Below, in pieces: positions 37,265-47,986 of a stretch of DNA of 64,000 nt. The stretch comes from Bacillus paralicheniformis. Lineage in GTDB: Bacteria > Bacillota > Bacilli > Bacillales > Bacillaceae. The DNA lies in NCBI RefSeq assembly GCF_001042485.2, contig NZ_LBMN02000004.1, forward strand, positions 372,001 through 436,000, written 5' to 3'. The notes under the pieces are model-generated. The model saw only the letters and a program-made list of their open reading frames with translations. It was not told where the DNA came from and made no database searches. Both the position numbers and the translations under genes were made by a program. Position 1 is the stretch's first letter; each line of letters opens with the position of its first letter.

Positions 37265-37316
37265 AAAGGTAGTTCAAGGGGATTTAAGGTTGGGGAAATG
37301 AAAGGGGGAGCAGCTG

Positions 37317-39431
37317 ATGAATGTCTTATTGTGGTTGAATTTCATTGCGTTTTTAGGTGTAACCGCTTACGCCGTTTATCTGTTTGTCTACTTGATCCGA
37401 ACGAGAATCAGTTACATCAGGCTCGGACAAAAAGAGGATTTTGATAAGCGGACGAAGGAGCGCCTTCAAAAGATATGGGAGAACGTGTTCGGCCAAAAGA
37501 AACTGCTTAAAGATAAAAAAAGCGGCATTATCCACGTCATGTTTTTTTACGGCTTTATTCTCGTTCAGTTCGGAGCGATCGATTTTATTTTGAAAGGGCT
37601 CGTTCCCGATCAAGGACTTCCGCTTGGCAGCGTCTACCCGGCGTTTACGTTTTTTCAGGAAATCGTCACGTTGATGATTTTAATTGCGGTGGTCTGGGCC
37701 TTTCACAGGCGCTATATTGAAAAACTCGTCAGACTGAAGCGCAATTTGAAGTCGGGGATCGTGCTCATGCTGATCGGCGGCTTGATGTTTACCGTTTTAC
37801 TCGGAAACGGTATGAACATGATCTGGCATGAACATTCATTATCATGGCACGAACCGATGGCATCAGGCATCGCTTTTGCCCTCGGCTTCATGGGAGAAAC
37901 CGCCTCAGCGGCAGTGTTCTATGCGGCATGGTGGGCGCATCTTCTTATCTTACTGACATTTTTAGTCTATGTGCCGCAGTCAAAGCACGCCCACTTAATT
38001 GCCGGACCGGCAAACGTATTTTTCAGCCGGCTGACAAACCCGGGAAAGCTTCAAAAAATCGATTTTGAAGATGAAACAAAAGAAACGTTCGGCGTCGGAC
38101 GGATCGAGGAATTCAGGCAATCCCAGCTGATCGATCTTTACGCGTGCGTTGAATGCGGGCGCTGTACCAATATGTGCCCGGCTACCGGAACAGGCAAGAT
38201 GCTTTCGCCGATGGATCTGATTTTGCGGCTCAGAGACCATTTGACAGAAAAGGGAGCAGCAGTAACATCGAAAACGTCTTGGGTTCCCGCGCCTCTCTTT
38301 CAGCATACGAAAGGCAACCAGCTGGCCATGGCGGCGGGAGGAGAAGGATCAAGAGAAGCGGCTGCTTCAGAGCTATACAATCCGAGCTTAATCGGCGACA
38401 TCATCACCGAAGAGGAAATTTGGGCATGCACAACGTGCCGGAATTGTGAAGATCAGTGCCCGGTCATGAATGAGCACGTCGACAAGGTCATCGATCTCCG
38501 CCGCTATCTCGTGCTCACAGAAGGAAAAATGGATGCAGATGCCCAGCGCGCCATGACGAGCATTGAAAGACAGGGTAACCCTTGGGGATTAAACAGAAAA
38601 GAACGCGAAAACTGGCGTGACATGAGAGACGACGTTAAGGTGCCGACAGTGAAAGAAATGAAGAAAAAAGGCGAGGCCTTTGAATACCTGTTCTGGGTCG
38701 GGTCGATGGGATCGTATGACCGGAGAAGCCAGAAGATCGCCATGGCTTTCGCGCGCCTTCTCAATCAAGCCGGGGTCACGTTCGCGATTTTAGGCAATAA
38801 AGAAAAAAATTCAGGCGATACGCCGAGGCGGCTTGGCAACGAGTTTTTATTCCAGGAGCTTGCCGCAAAAAATATTGAAGAATTTGAAAAAAATGATGTT
38901 CGAAAAATTGTAACCATCGATCCGCATGCATACAATATTTTTAAAAATGAATATCCTGATTTTGGTCTGAAAGCGGAGGTGTATCATCATACAGAAATTC
39001 TCGCTGCCCTTATTGAAGAAGGAAGGCTGAAACCTGAGTTTCCGGTTCGCGAAACCGTCACCTTTCATGATTCATGCTATTTGGGCCGCTACAATGAGGT
39101 TTACGAACCGCCGCGCGATATTCTGCGCTCCATTCCGGGCATCCATTTAGTGGAAATGGAACGCAGCCGTGAAAACGGAATGTGCTGCGGAGCGGGGGGC
39201 GGTCTCATGTGGATGGAGGAAGAGACGGGCACAAGGATCAACGTTGCCAGAACGGAGCAGGCGCTCAGCGCTTCACCTTCTGTCATCAGTTCGGGCTGTC
39301 CGTATTGTTTGACGATGCTAGGCGACGGAACAAAAGCCAAGGAAATGGAGGATCAGGTCGGCACCTACGATGTGGCGGAGCTGCTTGAACGCGCCGTATT
39401 CGGCTCAGAACAAAAAGAACATGCTTCATAG
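37317..39431 (+). CDS. fadF: iron-sulfur reductase FadF of fatty acid beta-oxidation
   Basis: Membrane oxidoreductase thought to pass electrons from acyl-CoA dehydrogenases/ETF to quinone. 704 residues: about five N-terminal membrane segments (1-235) with several His, a ferredoxin domain with two Cys clusters, CVECGRCTNMCP (about 277) and CTTCRNCEDQCP (about 370), and two CCG-type domains (DSCYLGR about 585, MCCGAGGG about 622, SSGCPYC about 660). ATG 37317 follows GGGGGAG. Known FadR target in B. subtilis; first gene of a longer operon here. Confidence 0.93.
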   Translation: MNVLLWLNFIAFLGVTAYAVYLFVYLIRTRISYIRLGQKEDFDKRTKERLQKIWENVFGQKKLLKDKKSGIIHVMFFYGFILVQFGAIDFILKGLVPDQGLPLGSVYPAFTFFQEIVTLMILIAVVWAFHRRYIEKLVRLKRNLKSGIVLMLIGGLMFTVLLGNGMNMIWHEHSLSWHEPMASGIAFALGFMGETASAAVFYAAWWAHLLILLTFLVYVPQSKHAHLIAGPANVFFSRLTNPGKLQKIDFEDETKETFGVGRIEEFRQSQLIDLYACVECGRCTNMCPATGTGKMLSPMDLILRLRDHLTEKGAAVTSKTSWVPAPLFQHTKGNQLAMAAGGEGSREAAASELYNPSLIGDIITEEEIWACTTCRNCEDQCPVMNEHVDKVIDLRRYLVLTEGKMDADAQRAMTSIERQGNPWGLNRKERENWRDMRDDVKVPTVKEMKKKGEAFEYLFWVGSMGSYDRRSQKIAMAFARLLNQAGVTFAILGNKEKNSGDTPRRLGNEFLFQELAAKNIEEFEKNDVRKIVTIDPHAYNIFKNEYPDFGLKAEVYHHTEILAALIEEGRLKPEFPVRETVTFHDSCYLGRYNEVYEPPRDILRSIPGIHLVEMERSRENGMCCGAGGGLMWMEEETGTRINVARTEQALSASPSVISSGCPYCLTMLGDGTKAKEMEDQVGTYDVAELLERAVFGSEQKEHAS

Positions 39432-39451
39432 ACGGATTTCAGGTTTTGAAT

Positions 39452-39485
39452 AAAGAAGGTGTGAGCCGGATCTCCGCCTTCTTTT
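39452..39485 (+). terminator. attenuator-like hairpin between fadF and thiolase gene
   Basis: AAAGAAGG and CCTTCTTT pair around an inner GAG/CTC stem and are followed by a short T run. It probably reduces rather than blocks read-through inside the operon. Confidence 0.55.
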
Positions 39486-39528
39486 ATCTTCGGTATGCAC
39501 AAATCATGATAAGGGGAGAGGATGTCAG

Positions 39529-40707
39529 GTGGCGAGATCGGTTATTGCAGGCGGCGCGCGCACGCCTTTTGGAAAACTCGGGGGCGCGCTTCAGTCAAAG
39601 ACGGCAGCGGAGCTCGGCGGAATCGCCGTAAAAGAAGCATTAAAACGTTCCGGTGTACATCCTGAGGATGTCGATGAAGTCATTATGGGTTCCGTTCTTC
39701 AAGGCGGACAGGGGCAGCTGCCGTCGAGACAGGCTGCGCGTTTTGCGGGACTGCCGTGGGATGTCAAAACGGAAACGATTAATAAAGTGTGCGCTTCAGG
39801 TTTAAGAAGCGTCACAATGGCGGATCAGATCATCCGGGCCGGTGATGCGGAGGTCATTGCAGCAGGAGGTATGGAATCGATGTCAAATGCCCCTTATTTG
39901 CTTCAAAAAGCGAGATGGGGGCTGAGAATGGGAGACGGAGCGGTTAAAGATTTGATGATCACAGACGGGCTGACATGCTCATTTACGGGTGTTCATATGG
40001 GCTCCTACGGAAATGCCGCTGCGAAAGAGTTGGAGATTGCAAGAGAAGAACAGGATCGATGGGCGCTCAGGAGCCACATGCGGGCCGTACAGGCTGCAGC
40101 TTCAGGTGCGCTCGGAGAAGAGATCGTCCCTGTTTGTATACCGCAGAAGCGGGGCGGCGAATTAACGGTTGATCAAGATGAAGCTCCGCGGCGCGATACG
40201 TCATTGGAAAGGCTGTCACAGCTTGCTCCGGTTTTTGACCACGACGGGACAATTACTGCGGGAAACGCGCCGGGGGTAAATGACGGAGCATGCTCGCTTA
40301 TCGTGATGAATGAAGACAGGGCAAAGGAACTCAATGTGAATGTGTCCGCCGTCATTAAAGCGCACACATCCATTGCAGTCGAAGCCAAAGACTTCCCGAA
40401 AACCCCAGGGCTTGTCATCAGAGAACTGCTTAACAAAACCGGAGCTGAGCTTTCTGATATCAAACTGTTTGAAATCAATGAAGCGTTCGCCGCGGTAGCT
40501 TTGGCAAGCGGAAAGATCGTGGGCCTTGACATGGAGAAGGTCAATGTCAACGGCGGCGCCATTGCGCTAGGTCATCCGATCGGCGCGAGCGGGGCAAGAA
40601 TCATTTTGACGCTTATGTACGAATTAAAACGGCGCGGCGGCGGTACAGGTATTGCTGCCATTTGCAGCGGCGGCGGTCAGGGAGACGCCGTGATGATCGA
40701 GGTATAA
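39529..40707 (+). CDS. acetyl-CoA C-acetyltransferase (thiolase, MmgA-like)
   Basis: Thiolase of 392 residues. Nucleophilic Cys in [10 protein letters not shown] (about 88), His in [15 protein letters not shown] (about 350) and second Cys in [12 protein letters not shown] (about 380). It either cleaves 3-ketoacyl-CoA or condenses acetyl-CoA; with fad neighbours the degradative direction is likely. GTG 39529 follows AAGGGGAGAGG. Not part of the B. subtilis fadF-acdA-rpoE operon as I remember it. Confidence 0.92.
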   Translation: MARSVIAGGARTPFGKLGGALQSKTAAELGGIAVKEALKRSGVHPEDVDEVIMGSVLQGGQGQLPSRQAARFAGLPWDVKTETINKVCASGLRSVTMADQIIRAGDAEVIAAGGMESMSNAPYLLQKARWGLRMGDGAVKDLMITDGLTCSFTGVHMGSYGNAAAKELEIAREEQDRWALRSHMRAVQAAASGALGEEIVPVCIPQKRGGELTVDQDEAPRRDTSLERLSQLAPVFDHDGTITAGNAPGVNDGACSLIVMNEDRAKELNVNVSAVIKAHTSIAVEAKDFPKTPGLVIRELLNKTGAELSDIKLFEINEAFAAVALASGKIVGLDMEKVNVNGGAIALGHPIGASGARIILTLMYELKRRGGGTGIAAICSGGGQGDAVMIEV

Positions 40708-40723
40708 AAAAGGGGGATTTTAA

Positions 40724-41587
40724 ATGAAAAAAGACACGATCATGGTCATCGGAGCCGGCCAGATGGGGGCCGGGATCGCCCAGGTCTCTGCCCAGGCCGG
40801 ATACAATGTTTACATGTACGACGTATCACCTGACCAAATTGAAAAGGGAATGAAGCGCATTTCCGGCCAGCTAGTCAGACAGGCGGAAAAAGGCAAGCTT
40901 CCGCATGGAGACGTACAGCAAATCTACCAGCGTCTTTCTCCTTCGGCTTCGCTCGACGATGCGCGGGAAGCTTTTCTCATCATTGAAGCGGCTGTTGAGC
41001 AAATGGATGTAAAAAAAGAGATTTTCAAACGGCTTGATGAAGTGACCGAAGACTCAGCCCTATTGGCATCAAATACATCGTCATTGTCGATTACGGAACT
41101 CGCTTCCGTCACGAAAAAACCTCAAAATGTCATCGGCATGCATTTTATGAACCCGGTTCCGGTCATGCAGCTTGTCGAGGTCATCAGGGGGCTTGAGACG
41201 AGCGGCGAAACATATGAAACCGTCGTGGCTGCGGCGGAGCGGATGAACAAGGTTCCGATCGAGGTGCGGGATTTTCCGGGATTTATCTCCAACCGCATTT
41301 TAATGCCGATGATTAACGAGGCGGTTTTTGCGCTTTATGAAGGCGTCGCCGAGAAAGAAAGCATAGACGGAATCATGAAGCTTGGCATGAACCATCCGAT
41401 GGGTCCGCTGGCTCTCGCTGACCTGATTGGTCTGGATACGTGTCTGTATATTATGGAGACGTTGCATGAAGGTTTTGGCGATGATAAATACCGGCCTTGT
41501 CCGCTCCTTAAACAATATGTCAGCGCAGGACGTCTCGGAAAGAAAACGGGCAGAGGGTTTTATACGTACGAAAAGCAGCCGACATAA
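40724..41587 (+). CDS. 3-hydroxybutyryl-CoA dehydrogenase (MmgB/Hbd-like)
   Basis: NAD(P)-dependent dehydrogenase interconverting 3-hydroxyacyl-CoA and 3-ketoacyl-CoA. 287 residues: Rossmann motif IGAGQMGAGIAQ (9-20), SNTSSLSI, GMHFMNPVPVMQLVEVI with the catalytic His near 139 and a C-terminal helical domain (GRGFYTYE end). 16 bp after the thiolase gene and 12 bp before the next acyl-CoA dehydrogenase gene; AAAGGGGG site. Confidence 0.93.
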   Translation: MKKDTIMVIGAGQMGAGIAQVSAQAGYNVYMYDVSPDQIEKGMKRISGQLVRQAEKGKLPHGDVQQIYQRLSPSASLDDAREAFLIIEAAVEQMDVKKEIFKRLDEVTEDSALLASNTSSLSITELASVTKKPQNVIGMHFMNPVPVMQLVEVIRGLETSGETYETVVAAAERMNKVPIEVRDFPGFISNRILMPMINEAVFALYEGVAEKESIDGIMKLGMNHPMGPLALADLIGLDTCLYIMETLHEGFGDDKYRPCPLLKQYVSAGRLGKKTGRGFYTYEKQPT

Positions 41588-41599
41588 GGAGGGGTGACC

Positions 41600-42730
41600 T
41601 TGAATTTTCAGTTTACAGAAGAGCAGACCCGCATGCAGAAGATTGTCAGGCAATTTGTTAAACAGGAGGTCGCTCCTTTTGTACCTGAAATGGAGAAAGG
41701 GCGTTTTCCAACCTCTCTTTTGAAGAAAATGGCGGAGCGCGGCTGGATGGGGCTTCCGATTCCGGCTAAGTACAGCGGGGCCGGTCATGACTTTATCACC
41801 TATATAATGATCATCCATGAGCTGTCAAAGAAAAGCGCCGTTCTTGGCGCGGTTCTATCTGTACACACGTCAATTGTCACCATTCCCATTCTTTTATACG
41901 GAAATGAGCGGCAAAAAGAACATTATGTTAAAAAGCTGGCAGCAGGGCAGTACTTGGGAGCCTTTTGTTTAACCGAACCGAGTGCCGGTTCCGATGCGGG
42001 CAGTCTAAAAACCAGGGCCGAAAAGCGCGGCGATACCTATGTGCTCAACGGTACGAAAGTTTTTATCACAAACGGCGGAGCAGCCGACATTTATCTTGTT
42101 TTTGCTTCAACCGATCCGAAAGCGGGAACGGGGGGCATTTCGGCTTTTATCGTGGAGAAGGGCACGCCGGGCTTTTTTATTGGGAAAAATGAAGAGAAAA
42201 TGGGGCTTCACGGTTCACTGACGGTCACTTTAAATTTTGATAACGCTGTCATCCCCGCCCGGCAGCTGCTGGGGAAGGAAGGTAAAGGATTCAAAATGGC
42301 CCTTTCCAATCTGGATACCGGGCGGATCGGAATTGCGGCGCAGGCTCTGGGCATCGCCGAAGGAGCGCTTTCTGAAGCCATCGAATTTCTAAAAATACGG
42401 TATCCGGACGGAGAGCTGTATAAGAACGGACAAGGGCTTGCTTTTAAGCTGGCCGACATGGCGGCGAGGACAGAGGCTGCCAGGCTTCTCGTTTATCAGG
42501 CCGCTTCGCTGAAACAACAAGGCGTCCAGACGGGAAAGGCTGCTTCAATGGCCAAACTGTTCACTTCGGAAACGGCAATGTATGTCGCCGGAGAGGCCGT
42601 GCAGCTGCTCGGAGATTTTGGATATACAAAGGATTTCAGCGCTGAACGATATTTCAGGGATGCGAAAGTGTGTGAAATTTATGAGGGCACAAGCGAGATC
42701 CAGCGGATCGTCATCGGTAAGCATTTATAA
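41600..42730 (+). CDS. acyl-CoA dehydrogenase, diverged paralogue
   Basis: Flavoprotein that would introduce the 2,3-double bond into acyl-CoA. 376 residues from TTG 41600 (GGAGGGG upstream). Flavin-binding LTEPSAGSDAGS and the catalytic Glu in CEIYEGTSEIQR near the C-terminus are intact. The usual RxxFG motif before the last helices is changed (IRYPDGELYKNGQG where AcdA next door has [14 protein letters not shown]), so FAD contact at the subunit interface may differ. Tandem with acdA. Confidence 0.88.
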   Translation: MNFQFTEEQTRMQKIVRQFVKQEVAPFVPEMEKGRFPTSLLKKMAERGWMGLPIPAKYSGAGHDFITYIMIIHELSKKSAVLGAVLSVHTSIVTIPILLYGNERQKEHYVKKLAAGQYLGAFCLTEPSAGSDAGSLKTRAEKRGDTYVLNGTKVFITNGGAADIYLVFASTDPKAGTGGISAFIVEKGTPGFFIGKNEEKMGLHGSLTVTLNFDNAVIPARQLLGKEGKGFKMALSNLDTGRIGIAAQALGIAEGALSEAIEFLKIRYPDGELYKNGQGLAFKLADMAARTEAARLLVYQAASLKQQGVQTGKAASMAKLFTSETAMYVAGEAVQLLGDFGYTKDFSAERYFRDAKVCEIYEGTSEIQRIVIGKHL

Positions 42731-42742
42731 GGGGGGAAAAGA

Positions 42743-43882
42743 ATGATCTTTAAGCTGAGTGAAGAGCACCAAATGATACAGAAGATGGTGCGCGACTTTG
42801 CCCGTCAAGAGGTGGAGCCGACTGCAAAGGAGCGGGATGAGGAAGAGCGGTTTGACATGGAACTGTTTTCCAAAATGGCGGAATTGGGGTTGACGGGAAT
42901 ACCGTGGCCTGAGGAATACGGGGGGATCGGCAGTGACTACCTCGCCTATGTCATCGCAGTAGAAGAGCTTTCGAAAGTCTGCGCCTCAACGGGCGTCACC
43001 TTGTCAGCACATACTTCGCTTGCAGGCTGGCCGATTTATGCATTTGGAACGGAAGAACAGAAGCATGAATACTTAAAGCCGATGGCCCGCGGTGAAAAGA
43101 TAGGCGCCTACGGATTGACGGAGCCCGGTTCAGGCTCTGATGCCGGCGGCATGAAAACGACCGCGGTCAGAAATGGTGATGATTATATTTTAAATGGAAC
43201 GAAGATCTTTATCACAAACGGCGGAATTGCAGACATCTACATCGTGTTTGCCAACCTTGCACCGGAACAGAAGCATAAAGGCACAACCGCTTTTATCGTT
43301 GAAAAGGATTTTCCCGGTTTTTCTGTCGGAAAAAAAGAAAGGAAGCTGGGCGTCCGTTCATCGCCGACAACCGAAATTATCTTTCAGGACTGCCGCGTGC
43401 CTTTAAAAAACCGCCTTGGCGGGGAAGGTGAAGGCTTTAAAATCGCAATGCAGACGCTTGATGGAGGAAGAAACGGAATTGCCGCTCAAGCCGTCGGGAT
43501 TGCCCAGGGTGCATTTGAGGCGGCGAAGGCGTATGCGAAAGAGCGGAAGCAATTCGGCAGGCCGATCGCCGAGCAGCAGGGCATCGCTTTTAAACTGGCT
43601 GATATGGCGACGGAGATTGAAGCTTCAAGGCTTTTAACCTACCAGGCGGCATGGCTGGAATCAGAGGGGCTGCCTTATGGAAAAGCTTCCGCGATGTCGA
43701 AGCTATATGCAGGGGATACGGCTATGAAAGTGACGACGGAGGCCGTGCAAATATTCGGCGGATACGGCTACACAAAGGATTATCCGGTCGAGCGCTTTAT
43801 GCGCGATGCAAAAATCACTCAAATCTATGAAGGAACGCAGGAAATACAGAAGCTCGTCATTTCGAGAATGCTGATGAAATAA
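42743..43882 (+). CDS. acdA: acyl-CoA dehydrogenase AcdA
   Basis: FAD-dependent short/medium-chain acyl-CoA dehydrogenase, first step of beta-oxidation. 379 residues with [13 protein letters not shown] (flavin), ERKQFGRPI and the catalytic Glu in [17 protein letters not shown] 42743 follows AAGGGGGG. Orthologue of B. subtilis acdA, which also sits between fadF and rpoE. A terminator follows. Confidence 0.95.
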   Translation: MIFKLSEEHQMIQKMVRDFARQEVEPTAKERDEEERFDMELFSKMAELGLTGIPWPEEYGGIGSDYLAYVIAVEELSKVCASTGVTLSAHTSLAGWPIYAFGTEEQKHEYLKPMARGEKIGAYGLTEPGSGSDAGGMKTTAVRNGDDYILNGTKIFITNGGIADIYIVFANLAPEQKHKGTTAFIVEKDFPGFSVGKKERKLGVRSSPTTEIIFQDCRVPLKNRLGGEGEGFKIAMQTLDGGRNGIAAQAVGIAQGAFEAAKAYAKERKQFGRPIAEQQGIAFKLADMATEIEASRLLTYQAAWLESEGLPYGKASAMSKLYAGDTAMKVTTEAVQIFGGYGYTKDYPVERFMRDAKITQIYEGTQEIQKLVISRMLMK

Positions 43883-43913
43883 TGGCGGAAAACAGCCGTC
43901 TGGCACGGTTTGG

Positions 43914-43950
43914 ACTGCTGCCGGCGGACAGGCCGCCGACGCAGTTTTTT
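43914..43950 (+). terminator. terminator after acdA
   Basis: ACTGC..CCGGCGG / CCGCCG..GCAGT stem and TTTTTT. It separates the fad genes from rpoE, with partial read-through possible. Confidence 0.8.
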
Positions 43951-44079
43951 CGTTTTCAAGGGGCCGGACGCTCCCGGCTGTTCTATGTTTCAATCCCGCT
44001 TGCCGCCGATTTCCAATGCAACAGGTAAAAATTATTGAATTAACGGGAATAAAGGTGGCATAAAGTGATTTCTTTTGTT

Positions 44080-44085
44080 TATAAT
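44080..44085 (+). promoter_or_regulatory. -10 element for rpoE
   Basis: TATAAT about 100 bp before rpoE. The -35 region (TGGCAT) is weak. Confidence 0.4.
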
Positions 44086-44183
44086 GAGAGGTATGGTTTG
44101 TCGTAAAGACAGGGATTACATGCTTATTTTCTATGACAGAGATAGTAGATACATACATGAAGATAGAAAGGGAGTGTCTGGCG

Positions 44184-44702
44184 ATGAGTTTGAAACAATA
44201 CTCAGAGGAACAGCTAAAGGAAATGGCTTTAGTTGAAATCGCATACGAAATTTTTTCGGAACACAAAAAACCGATTACATTCCAGGAGCTAACAGATCAA
44301 GTGGCTTCCTTGCTTGGAATGGGGAAAGAAGAGCTGGAAGACCGCATCGCCCAGTTCTACACAGATTTAAATATCGACGGACGCTTTTTGGCGCTGTCAG
44401 ACCAAACGTGGGGCCTGCGCAGCTGGTATCCGTATGATCAGCTTGATGAAGAAACACAACCGACTGTAAAAGCGAAAAAGAAAAAAGCGAAAAAAGTGGT
44501 TGAAGAAGATCTTGATCTTGACGAATTCGAAGAAATCGACGAGGATGATATTCTTCTTGACGATGTCGAAGACGACTTGGACATTGCCGCCGATGAATTC
44601 GAAGAAATCGATGAAGCCGACGATGATGAACTGGATGATCTTGAAGACGAGATCCTGGACGATGATGATGAAGATTTTGAAGAAGAGGAAGACGAGGAGT
44701 AA
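44184..44702 (+). CDS. rpoE: RNA polymerase delta subunit RpoE
   Basis: Small polymerase subunit of Firmicutes that reduces non-specific DNA binding and tunes promoter sensitivity to the initiating NTP. 172 residues: a folded winged-helix HARE-like N-domain (1-90, IAYEIFSEHKKPITFQEL) and a very acidic, disordered tail (about 107-172, runs of Asp/Glu). ATG 44184 follows GGGAGTG; the frame is open for 17 codons upstream without family similarity. Confidence 0.95.
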   Translation: MSLKQYSEEQLKEMALVEIAYEIFSEHKKPITFQELTDQVASLLGMGKEELEDRIAQFYTDLNIDGRFLALSDQTWGLRSWYPYDQLDEETQPTVKAKKKKAKKVVEEDLDLDEFEEIDEDDILLDDVEDDLDIAADEFEEIDEADDDELDDLEDEILDDDDEDFEEEEDEE

Positions 44703-44739
44703 TTTTGCCGCCTGAACGGAATTCATGTTTAAATCGATC

Positions 44740-44768
44740 TTGACTTTCACAGGCGAACTATGTAGTAT
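44740..44768 (+). promoter_or_regulatory. pyrG promoter
   Basis: TTGACT (44740-44745), 17-nt spacer, TAGTAT (44763-44768). The start point falls on the GGG at 44776. Confidence 0.7.
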
Positions 44769-44775
44769 GTATTTT

Positions 44776-44857
44776 GGGCTCTTCAAAACGAAGAGATTCG
44801 AGTGATACGGACTATCAGCTCCCTTTCAAGAAATTGAAAGGGAGCTTTCTTGTTTTT
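44776..44857 (+). promoter_or_regulatory. pyrG leader with reiterative-transcription attenuator
   Basis: The transcript is predicted to begin GGGCUC. A terminator hairpin follows (AGCTCCCTTTCAA / TTGAAAGGGAGCT, 44817-44846, then T-rich to 44857). In B. subtilis, low CTP causes extra G residues to be added at the start; the poly-G pairs with the pyrimidine-rich 5' arm (here GCTCCCTTTC) and prevents termination. All parts are present here. Confidence 0.85.
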
Positions 44858-44931
44858 CCGCCTCCTTATCATTTAAATCATTTAGAAAAGATCTAAATGA
44901 TTTTTCATAAAAAGAGCATTTTAAGGAATAA

Positions 44932-46566
<1,635 letters not shown>

Positions 46567-46571
46567 AAAAG

Positions 46572-46611
46572 AAAAAGGCCTGCCGGCACATCACGCCGGC
46601 AGGCCTTTTTT
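46572..46611. terminator. terminator after pyrG
   Basis: AAAAAGGCCTGCCGGC / GCCGGCAGGCCTTTTT, a strong symmetrical stem between pyrG and convergent ywjG. Confidence 0.92.
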
Positions 46612-46702
46612 GGATTTTTCTGGTGATAATGGCGGCCCGAACTGGTACTATATTCATTAAGGCCGGCCCCACCGTCATTAATTTCCTTTAGGCAACCCTG
46701 TT

Positions 46703-47233
46703 TTATTGGTATTCCTGAAGAATTTCCTTTAATGTAAAGGATAGGGCATGATAAATGTAGAGGCTGACCATCAGGGACGGAAATCCGAACCTTGTTCCGT
46801 CTTCATCGGGAAGAAGCGGCATTCTCAGCTTTGAATCGATATGGACATCGGCGAATGATGCGATCGGGGCGCCGTCTTTTCCCGAAGGGGAGACGACAAC
46901 AAGTCCGATTCCTCTTTCATACAGTTTTTCCGCCATTTTCAGCTCTTCGTCATCCGCTGAACCGGCGCAGAACATCAGCACTTTGTCCGTCATTTCAAAA
47001 TCGGGCCAGTTTTCTTCGTTCTTCGGCAGCACTTTGACTGAGGGGAACGGTTCAGAACTGTACATCGCTTCTTTCAAAATGCCTTCCAATTCATTTTTTC
47101 CGTATACATAAACCGAATGATCACTGATGACCGCCTGAGCCAACAAGCGGGCGCCGTCCTCTATCGATTGGGCCTCGCCCTCTTGAATCCGGTTGAAGAT
47201 TCCCGTCAATTGAGTGGTGAAAATTTTAAGCAA
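46703..47233 (-). CDS. ywjG: DUF2529 protein YwjG
   Basis: A 176-residue cytosolic protein of unknown function, SIS-like in layout (SVYVYGKNELEGILKEA, KVLMFCAGSADDEEL, GLVVVSPSGKDG), which suggests a sugar-isomerase-type fold. TTG at 47231-47233 is chosen: AAAGGAGG lies seven bases upstream. An ATG at 47263 would start upstream of that site. Divergent from spo0F, as in B. subtilis. Confidence 0.88.
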   Translation of the reverse strand: MLKIFTTQLTGIFNRIQEGEAQSIEDGARLLAQAVISDHSVYVYGKNELEGILKEAMYSSEPFPSVKVLPKNEENWPDFEMTDKVLMFCAGSADDEELKMAEKLYERGIGLVVVSPSGKDGAPIASFADVHIDSKLRMPLLPDEDGTRFGFPSLMVSLYIYHALSFTLKEILQEYQ

Positions 47234-47303
47234 GCTGACTCCTCCTTTTTTACTGACTATCATTATATAACAAAAGAGAATAATGGGAAAAATCCTCTAA
47301 ATA

Positions 47304-47310
47304 TGTCGCA
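47304..47310 (+). promoter_or_regulatory. 0A-box-like site upstream of the spo0F promoter
   Basis: TGTCGCA matches TGNCGAA at 6 of 7 positions and lies about 60 bp upstream of the expected start of transcription. Confidence 0.4.
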
Positions 47311-47328
47311 AACTTAAATATTTTAATT

Positions 47329-47358
47329 AAAGGAAAAGAGAAAAACAAAACAGAATAG
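47329..47358 (+). promoter_or_regulatory. sigma-H promoter of spo0F
   Basis: AAAGGAAAA is followed after 12 nt by ACAGAATAG, matching RNAGGAWWW-N11/12-RNNGAATWW. It lies about 50 bp before the start codon. Confidence 0.7.
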
Positions 47359-47377
47359 ATAAACTACTGCTTAATTT

Positions 47378-47384
47378 TGGCGAA
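47378..47384 (+). promoter_or_regulatory. 0A box downstream of the spo0F promoter
   Basis: TGGCGAA matches TGNCGAA perfectly and lies just after the expected start of transcription. Spo0A bound here could repress, while the upstream box could activate, as described for B. subtilis spo0F. Confidence 0.5.
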
Positions 47385-47409
47385 AATTATAAATATAGAG
47401 GTGTAAATC

Positions 47410-47784
47410 ATGAATGAGAAGATTTTAATCGTAGACGACCAGTACGGGATTCGGGTTCTGCTGAATGAAGTTTTCAATAAAGAAGGATACAAAACCTTCC
47501 AGGCTGCGAACGGGATTCAAGCGCTTGACATTGTGAAAAACCAGCGCCCCGACCTCGTTTTGCTCGATATGAAAATCCCCGGCATGGACGGAATTGAAAT
47601 TTTGAAAAGGATGAAGGTCATTGACGAGGGGATCCGGGTCATCATTATGACGGCCTACGGAGAGCTCGACATGATCCAGGAATCGAAGGAGCTCGGAGCC
47701 CTGACGCACTTTGCGAAGCCTTTTGACATCGACGAAATTCGCGATGCCGTTAAAACCTATCTGCCTATAAAGTCCAACGGATAG
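47410..47784 (+). CDS. spo0F: sporulation phosphorelay response regulator Spo0F
   Basis: Single-domain receiver that takes phosphate from KinA/B/C and passes it to Spo0B. 124 residues with DD at 9-10, phospho-acceptor Asp53 in [13 protein letters not shown] (Asp54 in B. subtilis, whose protein has one more N-terminal Met) and Lys in HFAKPFD near 103. Nearly identical to the B. subtilis protein as remembered. ATG 47410 follows AGAGGTG. Confidence 0.97.
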   Translation: MNEKILIVDDQYGIRVLLNEVFNKEGYKTFQAANGIQALDIVKNQRPDLVLLDMKIPGMDGIEILKRMKVIDEGIRVIIMTAYGELDMIQESKELGALTHFAKPFDIDEIRDAVKTYLPIKSNG

Positions 47785-47986
47785 CGGAAAAGTTTTTGAT
47801 GTTGTCACAGTCACAATGTTGCCGATTTGTTGATTAATTGTTATTCTATATAAGTAGAGAAAAGCTATCTAACGTTTTTAAAAAACCAAAACATTTTACA
47901 TATGGCGGATTTTTCTGGTCATGCTAGGTAGGTGTGGAGGCTTTTTTCGCAAAAGCAAATCAGGCTACATAAGGAGGACTTTCGAC

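Noticed and set aside
39446-39631. 61-codon frame between fadF and the thiolase gene
   Set aside because: It spans the attenuator hairpin and overlaps the thiolase gene in another frame; no good site.
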